Assembly: GCF_018991925.1 (NCBI RefSeq)
Contig: NW_024725489.1
Location: 9,639,816-9,703,815 of the forward strand
DNA from: Homarus americanus
Taxonomy: Eukaryota > Arthropoda > Malacostraca > Decapoda > Nephropidae
Direction: 5' to 3'
Length of the DNA: 64,000 bases
In this document: piece by piece, positions 49,598 to 62,519 of the stretch
How positions within the stretch are numbered: position 1 is the stretch's first letter
Layout of the letters: the number at the start of each line of letters is the position of its first letter
Program-made: the position numbers and the translations under genes
The notes under the pieces: model-generated
Seen by the model: only the letters and a program-made list of their open reading frames with translations
What the model was told of the DNA's origin: nothing
Database searches by the model: none

Positions 49598-50900
49598 TCA
49601 TTTTTCGCCCATCGCGAGAAACATTTGGTTATATTAGGTTAAGTTACATTGTGTTAGCTTACGGTACGTTAAGTTAAACAAGATAGTAACGAGTGATGCT
49701 TAACATCTCCAAATATTGTTGTATTTAGTGATGCTTAAGGAGGCGCCCATGGTGGATACCAACAACAATCTTATCGGGCGTGTTTAATATTGTTTATATT
49801 GGATTGAATTCGTTTATTTTCTCTGGAAATGTTTGTTTGATAGTAAAAATATCGAAACAGTAATTCACAGGTTAAGAAGTTAGGTTAGGTAGGTTAGATA
49901 AAGTTAGGCCAGGTTCTAGTAGGTTCTGTACATTGTCATTTTGATTTTCTTACTCAGTATCCTTCAAACATCATCTGAAAATTCAGTCCAATTATATAAA
50001 GTTCTTCTCGTGCAAACTGTCTCCTCTACCATTACCTTGTAGGTATTTTAATGAATACAGATATAAATGGTGCAATATAAAAATAACTACTTCCAGTGTC
50101 TGCTGAGTCTCGTCTGCATGTGGAGTGGTGTGGAAGCTGGGAGGTTTGGTGGTGATGAGACTAGGTCTCTCCATGGTACGGCTGCGTTTCACATCACAGA
50201 TTGCCATTTTGCTGGTTAACTTCACCTATAGTCCAAAACTTGTCAAAATAACCTCAATATTATCCATGGCTACAATACTGAAGCAGCCAGAAGCCCCTGC
50301 AGGCCACAGCCGGGGCGGCAACAGGTTGTTTACTTTTGTTTACCTCTGTTCCTGTTATCTCTTTGCCGTCACACTAAACCAGCTCTCCACATTCTCCCAG
50401 TGCTCCCATAAACATCCAGATACCACTGGTTGATTATCATTATATGAGTATCGCAATATTTACGAATATTAAGCACAAAATACGCCAGAGAGAAGACAAG
50501 CTAACACACGAGACGACAGACGACATAAACATCAAACCACCTGGATCACACAGGTCACTCATTGGCTGTTGGCATCTTGAGGCTATGCTAATTGGCCATT
50601 GGTGTGGGGGACACTCCCACCTAAGGATAATATACTGTTTATAGTCGTTGCTCCTACCCGCTCGTCACTTTTTGGGGGGAATGGATGGAAGGCATACTGG
50701 GGCTCAATACACAACCAGACATGAAGGATAGAGAAGTCACGGCAGATAGTCCTGGGGGGGTTAAGGTTGGAAAAGAAATTTCATGAGTTAAACAGAGGGG
50801 ACGACACCCCTTGTTTCACCCCTCCAATTAGGTACACTAGACTCGCGCCTCACATAAGCGAGCAGCTTTAACACTAGGATAGTAGGTTCGCCTTACAGGG
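49598..50900. other. No gene recognised
   Basis: Contains GGTTAGGTTAGGTAGGTTAG-like short repeats near 49870. The frame at 50125-50433 shows no known domain. The end may hold the 5' UTR of LINE C. Confidence 0.5.
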
Positions 50901-50916
50901 CCACCGGGAGACACTC

Positions 50917-50980
50917 ACAAACACACATACATACACACACACACACACATACACTCACATACATACAAACACACCTCTCC
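50917..50980. repeat. (CA)n-rich microsatellite
   Basis: CACACACA runs with CATA interruptions, just upstream of LINE C ORF1. Confidence 0.9.
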
Positions 50981-51009
50981 GGACGGATGTTAATGAGAAC
51001 GGCGCAGCA

Positions 51010-51835
51010 ATGACCAGGACTACGGGTAACAGGATTCGGGTGCGCTCCCTTCGAGGAGTATCCGAAAAAAGAAAAGAGGAGTTAGGCACAATTCTATGCG
51101 TACGCCTAGGAATCAAATTCGCCGCACTAATAGAAGCAAAGGATTCCTTCATAGTTCTTTGCATAGAAGACAATGATGTCGATCTCAGGTTATCGACTGA
51201 ATCGATAGATACACTAAAAAGAGATAACTTTGAAATAGCCACCCCACCACAGCTTAGAGCTAAGAAGTCAATAGCTATCAAAAGATTGGATAAAACGATT
51301 CACCAATTGATATATCACAAGAAATAGAACAGAAAAACACATGGGCTAAAGTGGAAGAGGTGATACTGCTCCCCAGGGCTCCAACAATGATGAAAGTGAG
51401 ATTCAAAGAAATCACCATGGCCCAGAAGGCACTAGAAAATGGCATTTGCATCTCCCACTACCACCTTTCAAAAGACCAAATCGAAAAAGGAAATTTCTAT
51501 CCCATAACACCTTGATGGATATGTTATAAATATAACCATGTATCAGCCAATTGCCATAATAAAGACAAAAAGTACTGCTCAGAATGTGGAGCTGAAGGGC
51601 ACACATTCAGGGAGTATAACAGCAAAGAAAATCCAAAATGTCTGAACTGCAAAGGACCTCACCGCACTTTGGCAGCACCCTGCCCAGTAAGGAAGGACAT
51701 CATTAAAGACATGAAGGAAAAGGAAAAATCGAACAATCATATAGAATCTGACCCAACCAAAACCTATGCTGTAATAACAAAGTTACAAGACACCACCTCT
51801 AAAGTGTTAGAAAAAAACAAAAGATAATGCCAACG
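51010..51835 (+). pseudogene. LINE C ORF1 (gag-like) with zinc knuckles
   Basis: The frame at 51010-51327 (KRKEELGTILCVRLGIKFAA) resembles LINE B ORF1. It continues after a stop or shift with YYSEC-like knuckles: CHNKDKKYCSECGAEGHTF and CLNCKGPHRTLAAPC. Several frames are needed. A later frame (51880-52194) gives INNVAKPGTFERTVREMF, also ORF1-like. Confidence 0.75.
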
Positions 51836-52203
51836 CAGAAAACACTTACCTGAAGCTAAGTGAAGGTCTACCCTTCACCATGCTAACCACACATGCCCAC
51901 ATAAACAACGTGGCTAAACCAGGTACATTTGAAAGAACTGTCAGAGAAATGTTTGCAGCGAACAACCTACCACAGGTAAACTTCCCAGACAATGCCCCAT
52001 CAGCAGTCATTTTCAAAATAATAACCAAAAGCAGTCTAGGAATCACAAGCAAAGAAAAGGAAGATAAAATAACACTGCAAGAAGATGGCACAGGAGAAGA
52101 GACTGCAATGGAAACAACTCACTCCCTTTTGGGTATTGTATCTCCATCTCGGTGGGAGGAGAGTGGGGAGTTTGTTCACCTTCAATGTTGTTAGGATGGC
52201 AAA

Positions 52204-53367
52204 GTGGTCGCTGGTAGATCAGATAAGCCCACAGCTGACATAACGCGAATTAGTGCCTCCCTCCACCTCGACCACAGAGTGCGAGGGGCCACCTGGTCGC
52301 ACGAGGCAAGCGAGGTCATTGGGCACCTGCAAGCAGAAACACTCATCAAGAACAACCAAGACATACGAGACAAAGATTATGTAATTCCACCACCATGGAG
52401 CACTCCACTAGCCACATTCAAAATTCCCGAACTAGGTGATAGCAAAGCCAACCTCCAGAAGGAGTACCTCAAAAGAATAACCCAGGAAGCCATAGCCACC
52501 GAGACACCGGCTGATGCAGCATCATACTTCACAGAGGGCTCGATGGACTCAAATCATCATAGATCCGGAGCGGCTTTCTACACCCAAGGTCAGACCCTCC
52601 TATGGTGACTTTCTAATGACTGCTACACCCTACAAACAGAGTTGGTAGCAATCTCAAAGTCCCTACAACACGCTGCAACACAACACAACAAGTCCATCAT
52701 AATTCACACGGACTCGAAAACGGCCATGCAGGCGCTGCAACACAGTCAACCAAGAGACAACGTCAACATCATAACCTTGATCCTCGCACAGCTACAGGAC
52801 TTCCAAAGACAAAATCGACCAGTCGTCTTACACTGGATTCCCAGACATGTAAGGATTGGGGGAAACGACATGGCAGACGAAGCAGCCAAGGCAGCCACAC
52901 GTTCTAGAAGCGTACACATTCAAGTTCCAGCAAGCGTGCAACAGATCAGGAACCACCTCAGAATGACTACCAATCTCAACATCCAAAAGAGCTTCCTTCA
53001 CGCATTCAACGCTGGTTCCCAATCAGCCAAATGGTACCTGGTAGCTACAAAAAGGGAACCACCATTCGCGGACAAGAAAACACCAAGACAAACCCAAGTT
53101 AACCGTCATCGACTACGACTAGGGTACAAGTGCACCTGGCAGACCATCGGAAATGTCGTCAGGGAATGCACCCACTGTCAGGAGCTAGCGGCCAACCCAC
53201 TCGAATACTATCTCCTCGACTGCAAAGTCACACAAAGTCTCCAAAACAGAATTCGAAACTTCCAAGATGAACACACAACACCAGCGGCCACTCTAATCCG
53301 AAAGGCCCAAACAAACCACATTCACCACCTTCTCCGAGTCATCACACGATACCAACCACCCAGATAG
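52204..53367 (+). pseudogene. LINE C RNase H and C-terminal domain
   Basis: Frame one ends with ADAASYFTEGSMDSNHHRSG, the start of an RNase H (the catalytic D in TDGS is replaced by E). A stop near 52606 is followed by an open frame to 53367 with VAISKSLQHAATQHNKSIII, IHTDSKTAMQAL (Asp), VVLHWIPRHVRIGGNDMADE (H-x4-N-x2-D) and a Cys-His C-terminal motif ending CTHCQELAANPLEYYLLDC. I-group LINEs carry such an RNase H. Endonuclease and RT are missing between ORF1 and this domain, so LINE C has a large internal deletion. Confidence 0.85.
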
Positions 53368-53696
53368 CTCATGAAGTATTGTCCTCCAACAAGTGCAGAC
53401 TCCAGTTCGGGGGTCGCGCCACTCCGAAACTGATCACGTCCAGGAGTGGGGGTTGGTGGTTAGCGTTCACTGACAGAGGGTCTCACACTTGCAAACCTGC
53501 AGTATCCTTTCATATCTGCAGGCAGGACAACCTCCAATCCCAAATCCGGTCTGGCTGCTCCAAGAGCTCCAGCCGGAACAACCAAACGGGCCGCCTGCAG
53601 GCAAAGGCCCGTGTCGGACTACGGTCCGACAATCTCAACAACAAGAACAACAACAACAATAAATAAATAAAAGATGAAAATAATAAATAATAAAAT
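53368..53696 (+). mobile_element. LINE C 3' UTR and tail
   Basis: A GC-rich 3' UTR (CCAGTTCGGGGGTCGCGCCA block) ends in AAC and AATAAATAAA repeats. The same UTR occurs inverted at 55441-55640. Confidence 0.7.
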
Positions 53697-53946
53697 AAAT
53701 AAATATTGAAGTGATAACCATGGTAACATTATGAGATGTACTTATTACTACCATGCTATTGTACTATTCCAGATGATACTAAATGTTACATAATACTTCC
53801 TTGAGATAAATGTATAGTATATATGAGGTGCCTCAAAGAGAGCTCAGGTTCTCAACTGGCCATGTTAATATTGTTATTATTATCCACTCTTTTTCTGTAT
53901 TTTTCTGGCTAAATACACTGTTACAATTCAATTCAATTCAATTCAA
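53697..53946 (+). repeat. Short interspersed repeat with (ATTCA)n tail, copy 2
   Basis: Reverse complement of 47146-47406, here in plus orientation, ending AATTCAATTCAATTCAATTC. It directly follows the LINE C tail. Confidence 0.65.
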
Positions 53947-53949
53947 CAA

Positions 53950-55440
53950 CCCACTCCCAACTAACCACAACACACTACGAGACCCTAGAGATCACAACCG
54001 ACCAATCAGCGTAGTCAACATCAGCAAAACCACGTCGAGAGAACCCCACTGGTCAACGGCCAACCGACGTCGGAGATAACATAGGAATCAGATTTTACTC
54101 AGTCAACTCCCAGCCAACAGTAACAAATGAGAGACTGTTAAAAGATATTCAAGAAGGAACAACCAAATACACATACGAAGACAACAGGGTAGAGGAGGGA
54201 CTCATAGAAACACTAGTACGTGGAGGAAGAATAAACAGCAAACATAATAAAATCGAGAGTGTAGACCTATCAAAATTCAAGAAAATAAGAACAGGACTGA
54301 AGGATGCGAGACAGAGACACTCCCCCGGAGAAACCCGAGCAACCAAACAACACGCACCAAGTTCCCGCGACCCACGATTACGCAAAACAGAACACTGAAA
54401 ATAATAAAACGCATTTTCCTGGCTTGGACACATACAAGAAAAACAGAACTAACAAACATATACAACAACATAGACCCAGACATAATTCTCATAAACTCAC
54501 ACGGACGAAAAAACAATGACAAAATAAAACTCTTCAACTATTACACACATCAACTGAACATACACGAAGAATTTAGCGACGGAGCAGCAATAGCCATCAA
54601 AAGAAGCATCAAATACAAACTCATGGACAACTTCCAAACCTACTTCTTAGCAGTCGAAATCAACACAACTAAAGGCCCAATAACAATTGGTACAACATAT
54701 TTACCTTGCCGACGACAAACATTCCCTACTGGTGACTTACTAAAACTAATGAGACGTAACACACCAGCATATTTTATAGGAGACTTAAACGCGAGACACA
54801 CCATACTCGGACACCGAACCAGAAACCCAAGGGGGAAGATAAAACACGACTTATTAGAAAACGGCAACATCACACACCTGGGCCCAGATTTCGAAATCTA
54901 CATAGCTGCAGAAAACACCGGGAAGCCGGATATAGTTCTGCCCAATCGACACCACCATTTGAATACACACATGAAACCTGGACCAACCACCACTTGCGAT
55001 CACCTGCCCATATTTATCGCTCTATCATCATCATCAATACAAATCCCCTCCATTCCTAGATTCTCTTTCAACAGAGCAAACTGGGAGGGTTTTCAGGCAG
55101 GACTCAACACAAACGAACAAATACATCCACACAACAAAAGCACAGCAGACATTGACATAGCCCTGGGAACATGGTACACTAATATCACCACAGCCATGGA
55201 AAACAACACTCCCCCCCAAAAAAAAAAACATCTTACCGTACACAATCCCACGCACAATTAACACATGAACAGAAGATAATCCAGACAAGACTGAATAGGT
55301 TACTAAAACATATAAATACACACGGCTGGATCCAAGAAACCATAACTCTTTTCAGAAACCTTAAGTAAGAGCTGAAAGAAATATTTAAACAATCACACAA
55401 CGACAAATGAAACCCAAAACTCTTCTGGAGTAAAATAAAA
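53950..55440 (+). pseudogene. LINE D fragment: ORF1 end and AP-endonuclease
   Basis: ORF1-like RLLKDIQEGTTKYTYEDNRV is followed by an endonuclease read in two frames: NIDPDIILINSHGRKNND, GAAIAIKRSIKYKLMDNF, TIGTTYLPCRRQTF, YFIGDLNARHTILG (catalytic Asp/Asn), PDIVLPNRHHH and TTCDHLPIFI (SDH-like box with CDH). A linker to the RT follows, then the sequence stops abruptly at about 55440, where an inverted LINE fragment begins. Confidence 0.8.
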
Positions 55441-56560
55441 AACCGGATTTGGGATTGGGGATGGAGGTTATCTTACCTGCAGGTATGAAAGAATACTGCA
55501 GGTTTGCAAGTGTAAGCGGACCCCCGATCAGTGAACGCTTACCACCAACCCCCACTCTTACTCTTAGACGTGATCAGTTTCAGAGTGGCGCGCCCCCTGA
55601 ACTGGGGTCCGCACTTGCTGGGGGGAATACTTCCTAAGCTATCTGGGTGATGGATATCATGTGATGACCCGGAGAAGGTGGTGAATGTGATTTGTTTGGG
55701 CCTTTGAGATTGTACTAACTCTGTTTGTAGCGTGGAGCAGTCATCAAAAGTTTCCATCGGAGGGTCTGACTATGGGCGTAGAAGGCCGCGCTGGATCTAT
55801 GATGTTTTGGTTCACCGAGCCGTCTGTGAAGTATGATGCTGCCTCGGCCGGTGTCTCATTGGCTATGGGTTCCTGAGTTATTCTTTTGACGTCCTTCTTC
55901 TGGAGGTTGCCTTTGCTATCACTTAGTTCTGCGCTGCCCTTACTTTGTAGTCGATTCATACTTTCGGTGGCGTTCTGCATCATCGCTGCCCCGTCTCAAT
56001 TTTGACTCATTCCCTTCCATGTCCATGTGGTGTTCTCGCTGTATATCTTGTAAATGGTTTTCCTTCTCCTGGGTTCCTGTTGGTGTCAATGCTTCCGGAA
56101 AGTGGATATGACTGGTGGAAACATGTTCCCTCTCCCCCTGATTGGATATTCCCGATTCTGAAGCGCTGAGTGTTGGGAACCCTCCTTAGGTGGGTGTCGA
56201 GGTGTAGCAGCTAGACACTCCTGGTTCCGGCGATTGACAACGTTGCGGCTGTCATCCCTTCACTCGTTTCCAGAAAGCGCTTTCCTCCTGGTAACGACAG
56301 CATCTTACCAAAGTCTTCCGTATCGCCTTAAGTCTGAAGTTGCTCCATATGATCTTTCATATTCTGCATCGTTGCCGTCATTTGGGTGAGCGTCTGCTGA
56401 TAACCCCCGATTATCCTATTTAACCGGCCTGTTGTTTCATCCTTCTCTCAGGTGAAAGAGTTACTCTACTTCGCCCTGGCTGTATGATTGTCCGGTTAGC
56501 ATCTCCGTCGTTCAGGGCCTCCAGGTTCTTCTACGCTGGCTAGGCTTATCCCCTCTGCCT
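55441..56560 (-). pseudogene. LINE D' fragment, inverted: RNase H start and 3' UTR plus ORF1-like piece
   Basis: On the minus strand 55983-55744 reads LSDSKGNLQKKDVKRITQEP and AASYFTDGSVNQN, matching the RNase H entry of LINE C, followed by the same 3' UTR (55640-55441). Upstream, 56340-55990 gives ORF1-like helical sequence (MTATMQNMKDHMEQLQ). It is an internally deleted copy facing LINE D head on. Confidence 0.65.
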
Positions 56561-57120
56561 TGTTTCCTTCCATGGCTGGTGAAGTGATGCCATGCAACTG
56601 AAGTTATACAAGTGATGGCATACAACTGAAGTAATACATGCGATGTCATACACTCACGACCACAGTGGTGTCACACGAGTGACGTCCCTCAAAAGCGTGA
56701 CGTGCACTACGCACGAGTGATGTAACGCAAACACAACCACAGAGACCCCACAATCAATGTAGGGACTCCTTACACAATCTGATGTCACAAACACTACTGC
56801 AGCGCCCTTGCTTGAATACTGAAATAGATATATTCCATTGAATGTATTCTATTTCGTATTCTCAACCTGTAATAGGCCATCACTACTCACACAACGTTAC
56901 TTAATTGTCTGTACACTTTGAACACTGTCTTTCCCGCGTGTTCGTACGAATATTACTGACCCAGAGTCCACTCTGTCAAGAATGAACGATAACACTCCCG
57001 CGCGCCCGTACGAACAATTTTGCACGAGACCAGTCCTTTCTGAAATGGCTGACACTGGACCACGTTTCTACACATGTGTTATACACGTATTCAACTCACA
57101 CCACTAGGTTTAACTATTGT
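56561..57120. other. No gene recognised
   Basis: A short tandem repeat of about 28-29 bases (GTGATGGCATACAACTGAAG-like) lies at 56580-56655. Otherwise nothing identifiable. Confidence 0.5.
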
Positions 57121-57123
57121 TAT

Positions 57124-57198
57124 ACAGTACATATATACATATATACACACACATACACATATATACACATATACATATATACATACATATACATATAA
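57124..57198. repeat. (CATATA)n-type microsatellite
   Basis: Imperfect CATATA/CACATA repeats. Confidence 0.9.
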
Positions 57199-57238
57199 CT
57201 TGAATGTTGTATGCACACTTAACCCACAAACTCCATAC

Positions 57239-57405
57239 TCCATCTGTGAGGGAATTACTACATCATGAGGCCCCTCATGACACCATCTGTGAGGGAATTA
57301 CTACACCACGTCAAGCCCCTCATAACACCACCTGTGAGGGAACTACTACTCCACGTGATGCCCCTCATAACGCCATCTGTGAGGGAGTTACTACACTACG
57401 TGTCT
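57239..57405. repeat. Minisatellite, 43-45-base unit, four copies
   Basis: CATCTGTGAGGGAATTACTA recurs at 57241, 57284, 57329 and 57374, followed by a CCCCTCATAACAC-like spacer. Confidence 0.9.
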
Positions 57406-57607
57406 GCTGTTCAATACCTCAGCGCACATGATCAATGTGACCTTCATTGTAAACATTAATCTGTATGTTCACTGTATGTTCCTTTACCTTTCTCTAATAA
57501 AGGCCTTTGTTAAACTACCAATGTCAATGTATGTAATAAGTCATTTATGTTCAATGTATATTTTCAGCCTTCGGGCTGCAGAACTTTTTCAGATCTTTTA
57601 AACCGTT

Positions 57608-59440
<1,833 letters not shown>

Positions 59441-60168
59441 CAAAATGAAAAAAAAAAAAATCAATAGTGAGAAACGACAGTATGTATGTTGTATTGTCAA
59501 TAGTAAGAGAAACAATTGAGACCCTTTAATTGTGTGTAAATGAGGCACAAAGACAGATCAGCAACCTGGGACGTGGTCACAATTTTTGTGATACCATATG
59601 GCAGCAGGGTCTACCGTTAGACAACACATTATACTTCCAATATCTTCCCAGGTGGTAGTACCTCCCTGTTTGGTAGCTGCCTACTACCTATTACACTGCC
59701 CTGCATAGTTTTTGAGGTTTGTGTATTATTAAGCTTTTCTGGGTGCATTTTGCATGCTGATCTCAAAATGTATCCATTTGGCTCAATTAGGTCAGAATTT
59801 TGTGTTATAGCATTTTAAGCGGAGATTCAGGTAAAAATTGGCATTTTTCGCTCAAAATGGGGTCCTCATATTCTTTCATTAAAAAAATCATCGGAGACAT
59901 TGGCAAGCCTCACAGAAAAGATTTCGGTCAGTTTTAATGCCCTTACGATGCATTTAAATACACCCACGTGCTCGCCGGCCATTTAAATGTCCGCCGTGAC
60001 GCAAAGGAAAAGAGTATATGTCCGTGTTTTTTTACATATATTTTTTCATGATTAAATTTCTTTTTCATCTGGTGGTACATGGCATGTACTAGCAACCACC
60101 CTGATGTGCCTCTAAAGTCTAGACCCTCAGTCAGTGTCTCTCGAGACTTCAAGAAAGTGGGAGTGGGC

Positions 60169-60170
<2 letters not shown>

Positions 60171-60258
<88 letters not shown>

Positions 60259-60270
60259 CACACACACACG
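60171..60270. repeat. (CT)n and (CA)n microsatellite
   Basis: CT repeats to about 60254, then CA repeats. It lies in the 5' part of the TIR element, upstream of the coding start. Confidence 0.95.
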
Positions 60271-60328
60271 CATATTTCTAATCATATACACACCTGTTTT
60301 TTCTTCTTACAGAGTTGTACATTTAATC

Positions 60329-61602
60329 ATGAATCGGAAGTGCAAGAACGACCCGAACAGGTTTTGCTATGTGTGCGGTTGTGTAACAATGACAGACCGA
60401 CAGTGCACCATTACTCCCCTAGTGAAAAACTTATATCATGCATACTTTGGAATGAAACTTGGAGACCAAGATAAAGCTTTTGCCCCTCACATGTGCTGCA
60501 AAACATGTGTTGAAAATCTGCGGCGCTGGAGCAACAAGAAGATTCAACGTCTACCATTTGGCATTCCTATGGTATGGAGGGAAGGCAGAGATCATACCAC
60601 GGACTGTTACTTCTGCATGACAAACCTTCAGGGTGAGTTATACTAATACATCAATACTAATATATCAAATGCAGTATGTTCATGCATTCTTAAATATATC
60701 TGTAAGTTAATATGTTATGCTATCTTGATACTAAATCTTTCGTTCACATTTCAGGTATAAACAGGAAGAACAAACATCATGTTAAGTATCCAGATGTACC
60801 CTCAGCCATCAAACCAGTTCCTCACGGACCAGGAATACCAATTCAAACTCCACCAGAAAACTATAGGGACATGATACTCGATGACGATCATGATATCGAT
60901 GAAGACATAGAAGAGACTGACGCTTCTAGTACATACTTGCCCACAGCTTCTGCAAAAGAGCCCATACCCTTCAGTCAAGCTGAGTTGAATGATTTAACAA
61001 GAGACTTGTGCTTGTCTAAGGAGTCAGCTCAACTACTAGGATCACGGCTTTGCGAACACAGTGTCTTAGCACCAGGAACAACTTTGTAAAGGCACTGGAC
61101 AAAAAAAGCCAGGCTTTCAATTTTCTGAAAGAAAAATTTCCAAAAGTCAGTGAGGCAAAGCTGAATGCAGGAATTTTTGATGGCCCTCAGATCAGAGAGC
61201 TTTTCAAAGATCCCAAGTTTGATTGCAGCATGGATGTAAATGAGAAGAAAGCCTGGCATGCCTTTAAGTCTATTGTCTCCAATTTTCTTGGCAACTACAG
61301 AAGTCCAGAGTATGGACGAGTTGTTGAGGACCTACTTCTGAGCTACAAAGTTCTTGGTGCACGCATGTCCATCAAGATGCACTTCCTCAGCTCCCACTTG
61401 GACTACTTTCCAGAGAACTGTGGTGATGTGAGTGAGGAGCAAGGAGAACGCTTCCATCAAGATATCCGTGTAATGGAGGAGCGGTACCAGGGTCGCTGGG
61501 ATATCAACATGCTCGCCGACTACTGTTGGTGTCTGAAACGGGACGCCCCAGACACCAACCACCAAGGAAATTCTCTGCGACAACCATTTATGCATGTCTA
61601 AC
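60329..61602 (+). pseudogene. Cys/His-rich TE-encoded protein of an arthropod-wide family, two exons, middle deleted
   Basis: Exon 1 starts at ATG 60329 (MNRKCKNDPNRFCYVCGCVT) and ends at 60632; the intron 60633-60753 has GTGAGT and TTTCAG ends; exon 2 continues GINRKNKHHVKYPDVPSAIK. Cys pairs (CYVCG, CCKTC, CYFC) suggest N-terminal zinc binding. At about 61078-61086 the frame jumps from SRLCEHSVLAPGTT to NNFVKALDKKSQAF, with a shift. From memory of related invertebrate proteins, a central region of some 250 residues is missing here. The C-terminal part (MKIHFLSSHLDYF-like; HLDYFPENCGDVSEEQGERF) is intact to 61602. Function is unknown; the TIRs suggest a transposase. Confidence 0.65.
60633..60753 (+). 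other. Intron (121 bases)
   Basis: GTGAGT donor and TTTCAG acceptor; removal keeps the reading frame NLQ-G-INRKNK. A further acceptor-like site (TTCTTCTTACAG) ends at 60312, before the ATG, so a 5' UTR intron is possible. Confidence 0.75.
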
Positions 61603-61839
61603 TGTAAAGGCATCTATGTAGTTGACATATTTTGGTCCTATGTGTTGTGGTTACATTTCTTATGATATATTTTGCATAAAAATTTTGACATCATATTTAA
61701 GAATTTCGATTTTTTCCTAATTCCCATAGCATAAAAATCTGACCTGATTGGGCAAAATGAATGGCATTTTTGGAATCAGCACGCAAAATACATAAATAAT
61801 CAGCTAAGAAATCCTGCACCTCATGAATTTTTTTTCAAA

Positions 61840-62165
61840 TGCAGCCCAGTGTTATCTAACAACATTTAACAAATACCTGGACAATCCTCCAGATACATCC
61901 GCAACCGCTTGTTCACTATTTTTTCGAGGATTTTTGCTGTTACCTCCAGTAGTTATATCTGTCTTAATTTTTCGACTTTATATGGAGGTTTCCTTGCTTT
62001 TGTTATGAGGCAAATAACGTCGATTTTGAATATCTTAGGATGTATCCTGAGGCGAGGCAGGCATTGCATATATGATCAAGCCTCTCTGTCATGTTGTCAG
62101 GGAGTTGGGCCAGGATCTTTTTGTTAATATGATTTTGACCATGCTACTTGTTTTTTAGCCCTTTT
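61840..62165 (-). pseudogene. LINE E reverse transcriptase, N-terminal block
   Basis: On the minus strand, ITKARKPPYKVEKLRQ and LLEVTAKILEKIVNKRLRMY match the K-PGKPP...YRPISLLEVTGK block of LINE RTs. The element is truncated right after it, near 61840, at the edge of the TIR transposon. Confidence 0.65.
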
Positions 62166-62519
62166 ATGACGGCTGAAACATCTGCAGGAACTGCATGTGT
62201 TCTGGGTATCAAGCTCTATCTACAGGAGCGAACACAAACACCTGTAGAGTTTTCGTAGGTTCTATTTCCTGGATAAACAGAGATACACAAGGGAGGTGGC
62301 GCTCCTTACTCTGTCTGGGGGTCAACTAGCCTTTCGGGCGACTTGTGGTAAGTGATACATTAGCAGCTTCCATATGTCGCCAGGCACATTAATTAAGCGT
62401 GTGGGACATGGTAAATACATTGCCACACACTGCTAGCTAGGCTGAATAAATAGTGTATATATATGGAGCACATACATAATATACATACAGCATACATAAT
62501 ATACATACAGGAACTATGC
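62166..62519 (-). other. LINE E, decayed or unassigned part
   Basis: No clear frame. It lies between the RT start and the linker of the same LINE. Two copies of ATACATAATATACATACAG-like sequence occur near 62470-62510. Confidence 0.4.

Larger units (their letters stand above)
59702..61818 (+). mobile_element. TIR-bounded DNA transposon carrying a spliced gene, internally deleted
   Basis: The left end (59702-59850) and right end (61690-61818) are inverted copies: GCATGCTGATCTCAAAAT with TGGAATCAGCACGC reversed, and ATTAGGTCAGAATTTT with AAAAATCTGACCTGATT reversed. Outermost bases are TGCA on both sides. Flanking duplication was not resolved. The inside is the gene at 60329-61602. Confidence 0.65.

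Noticed and set aside
50125..50433. 102-codon frame that could be an exon
   Set aside because: No recognisable domain, no clear splice sites and no repeat-free support.
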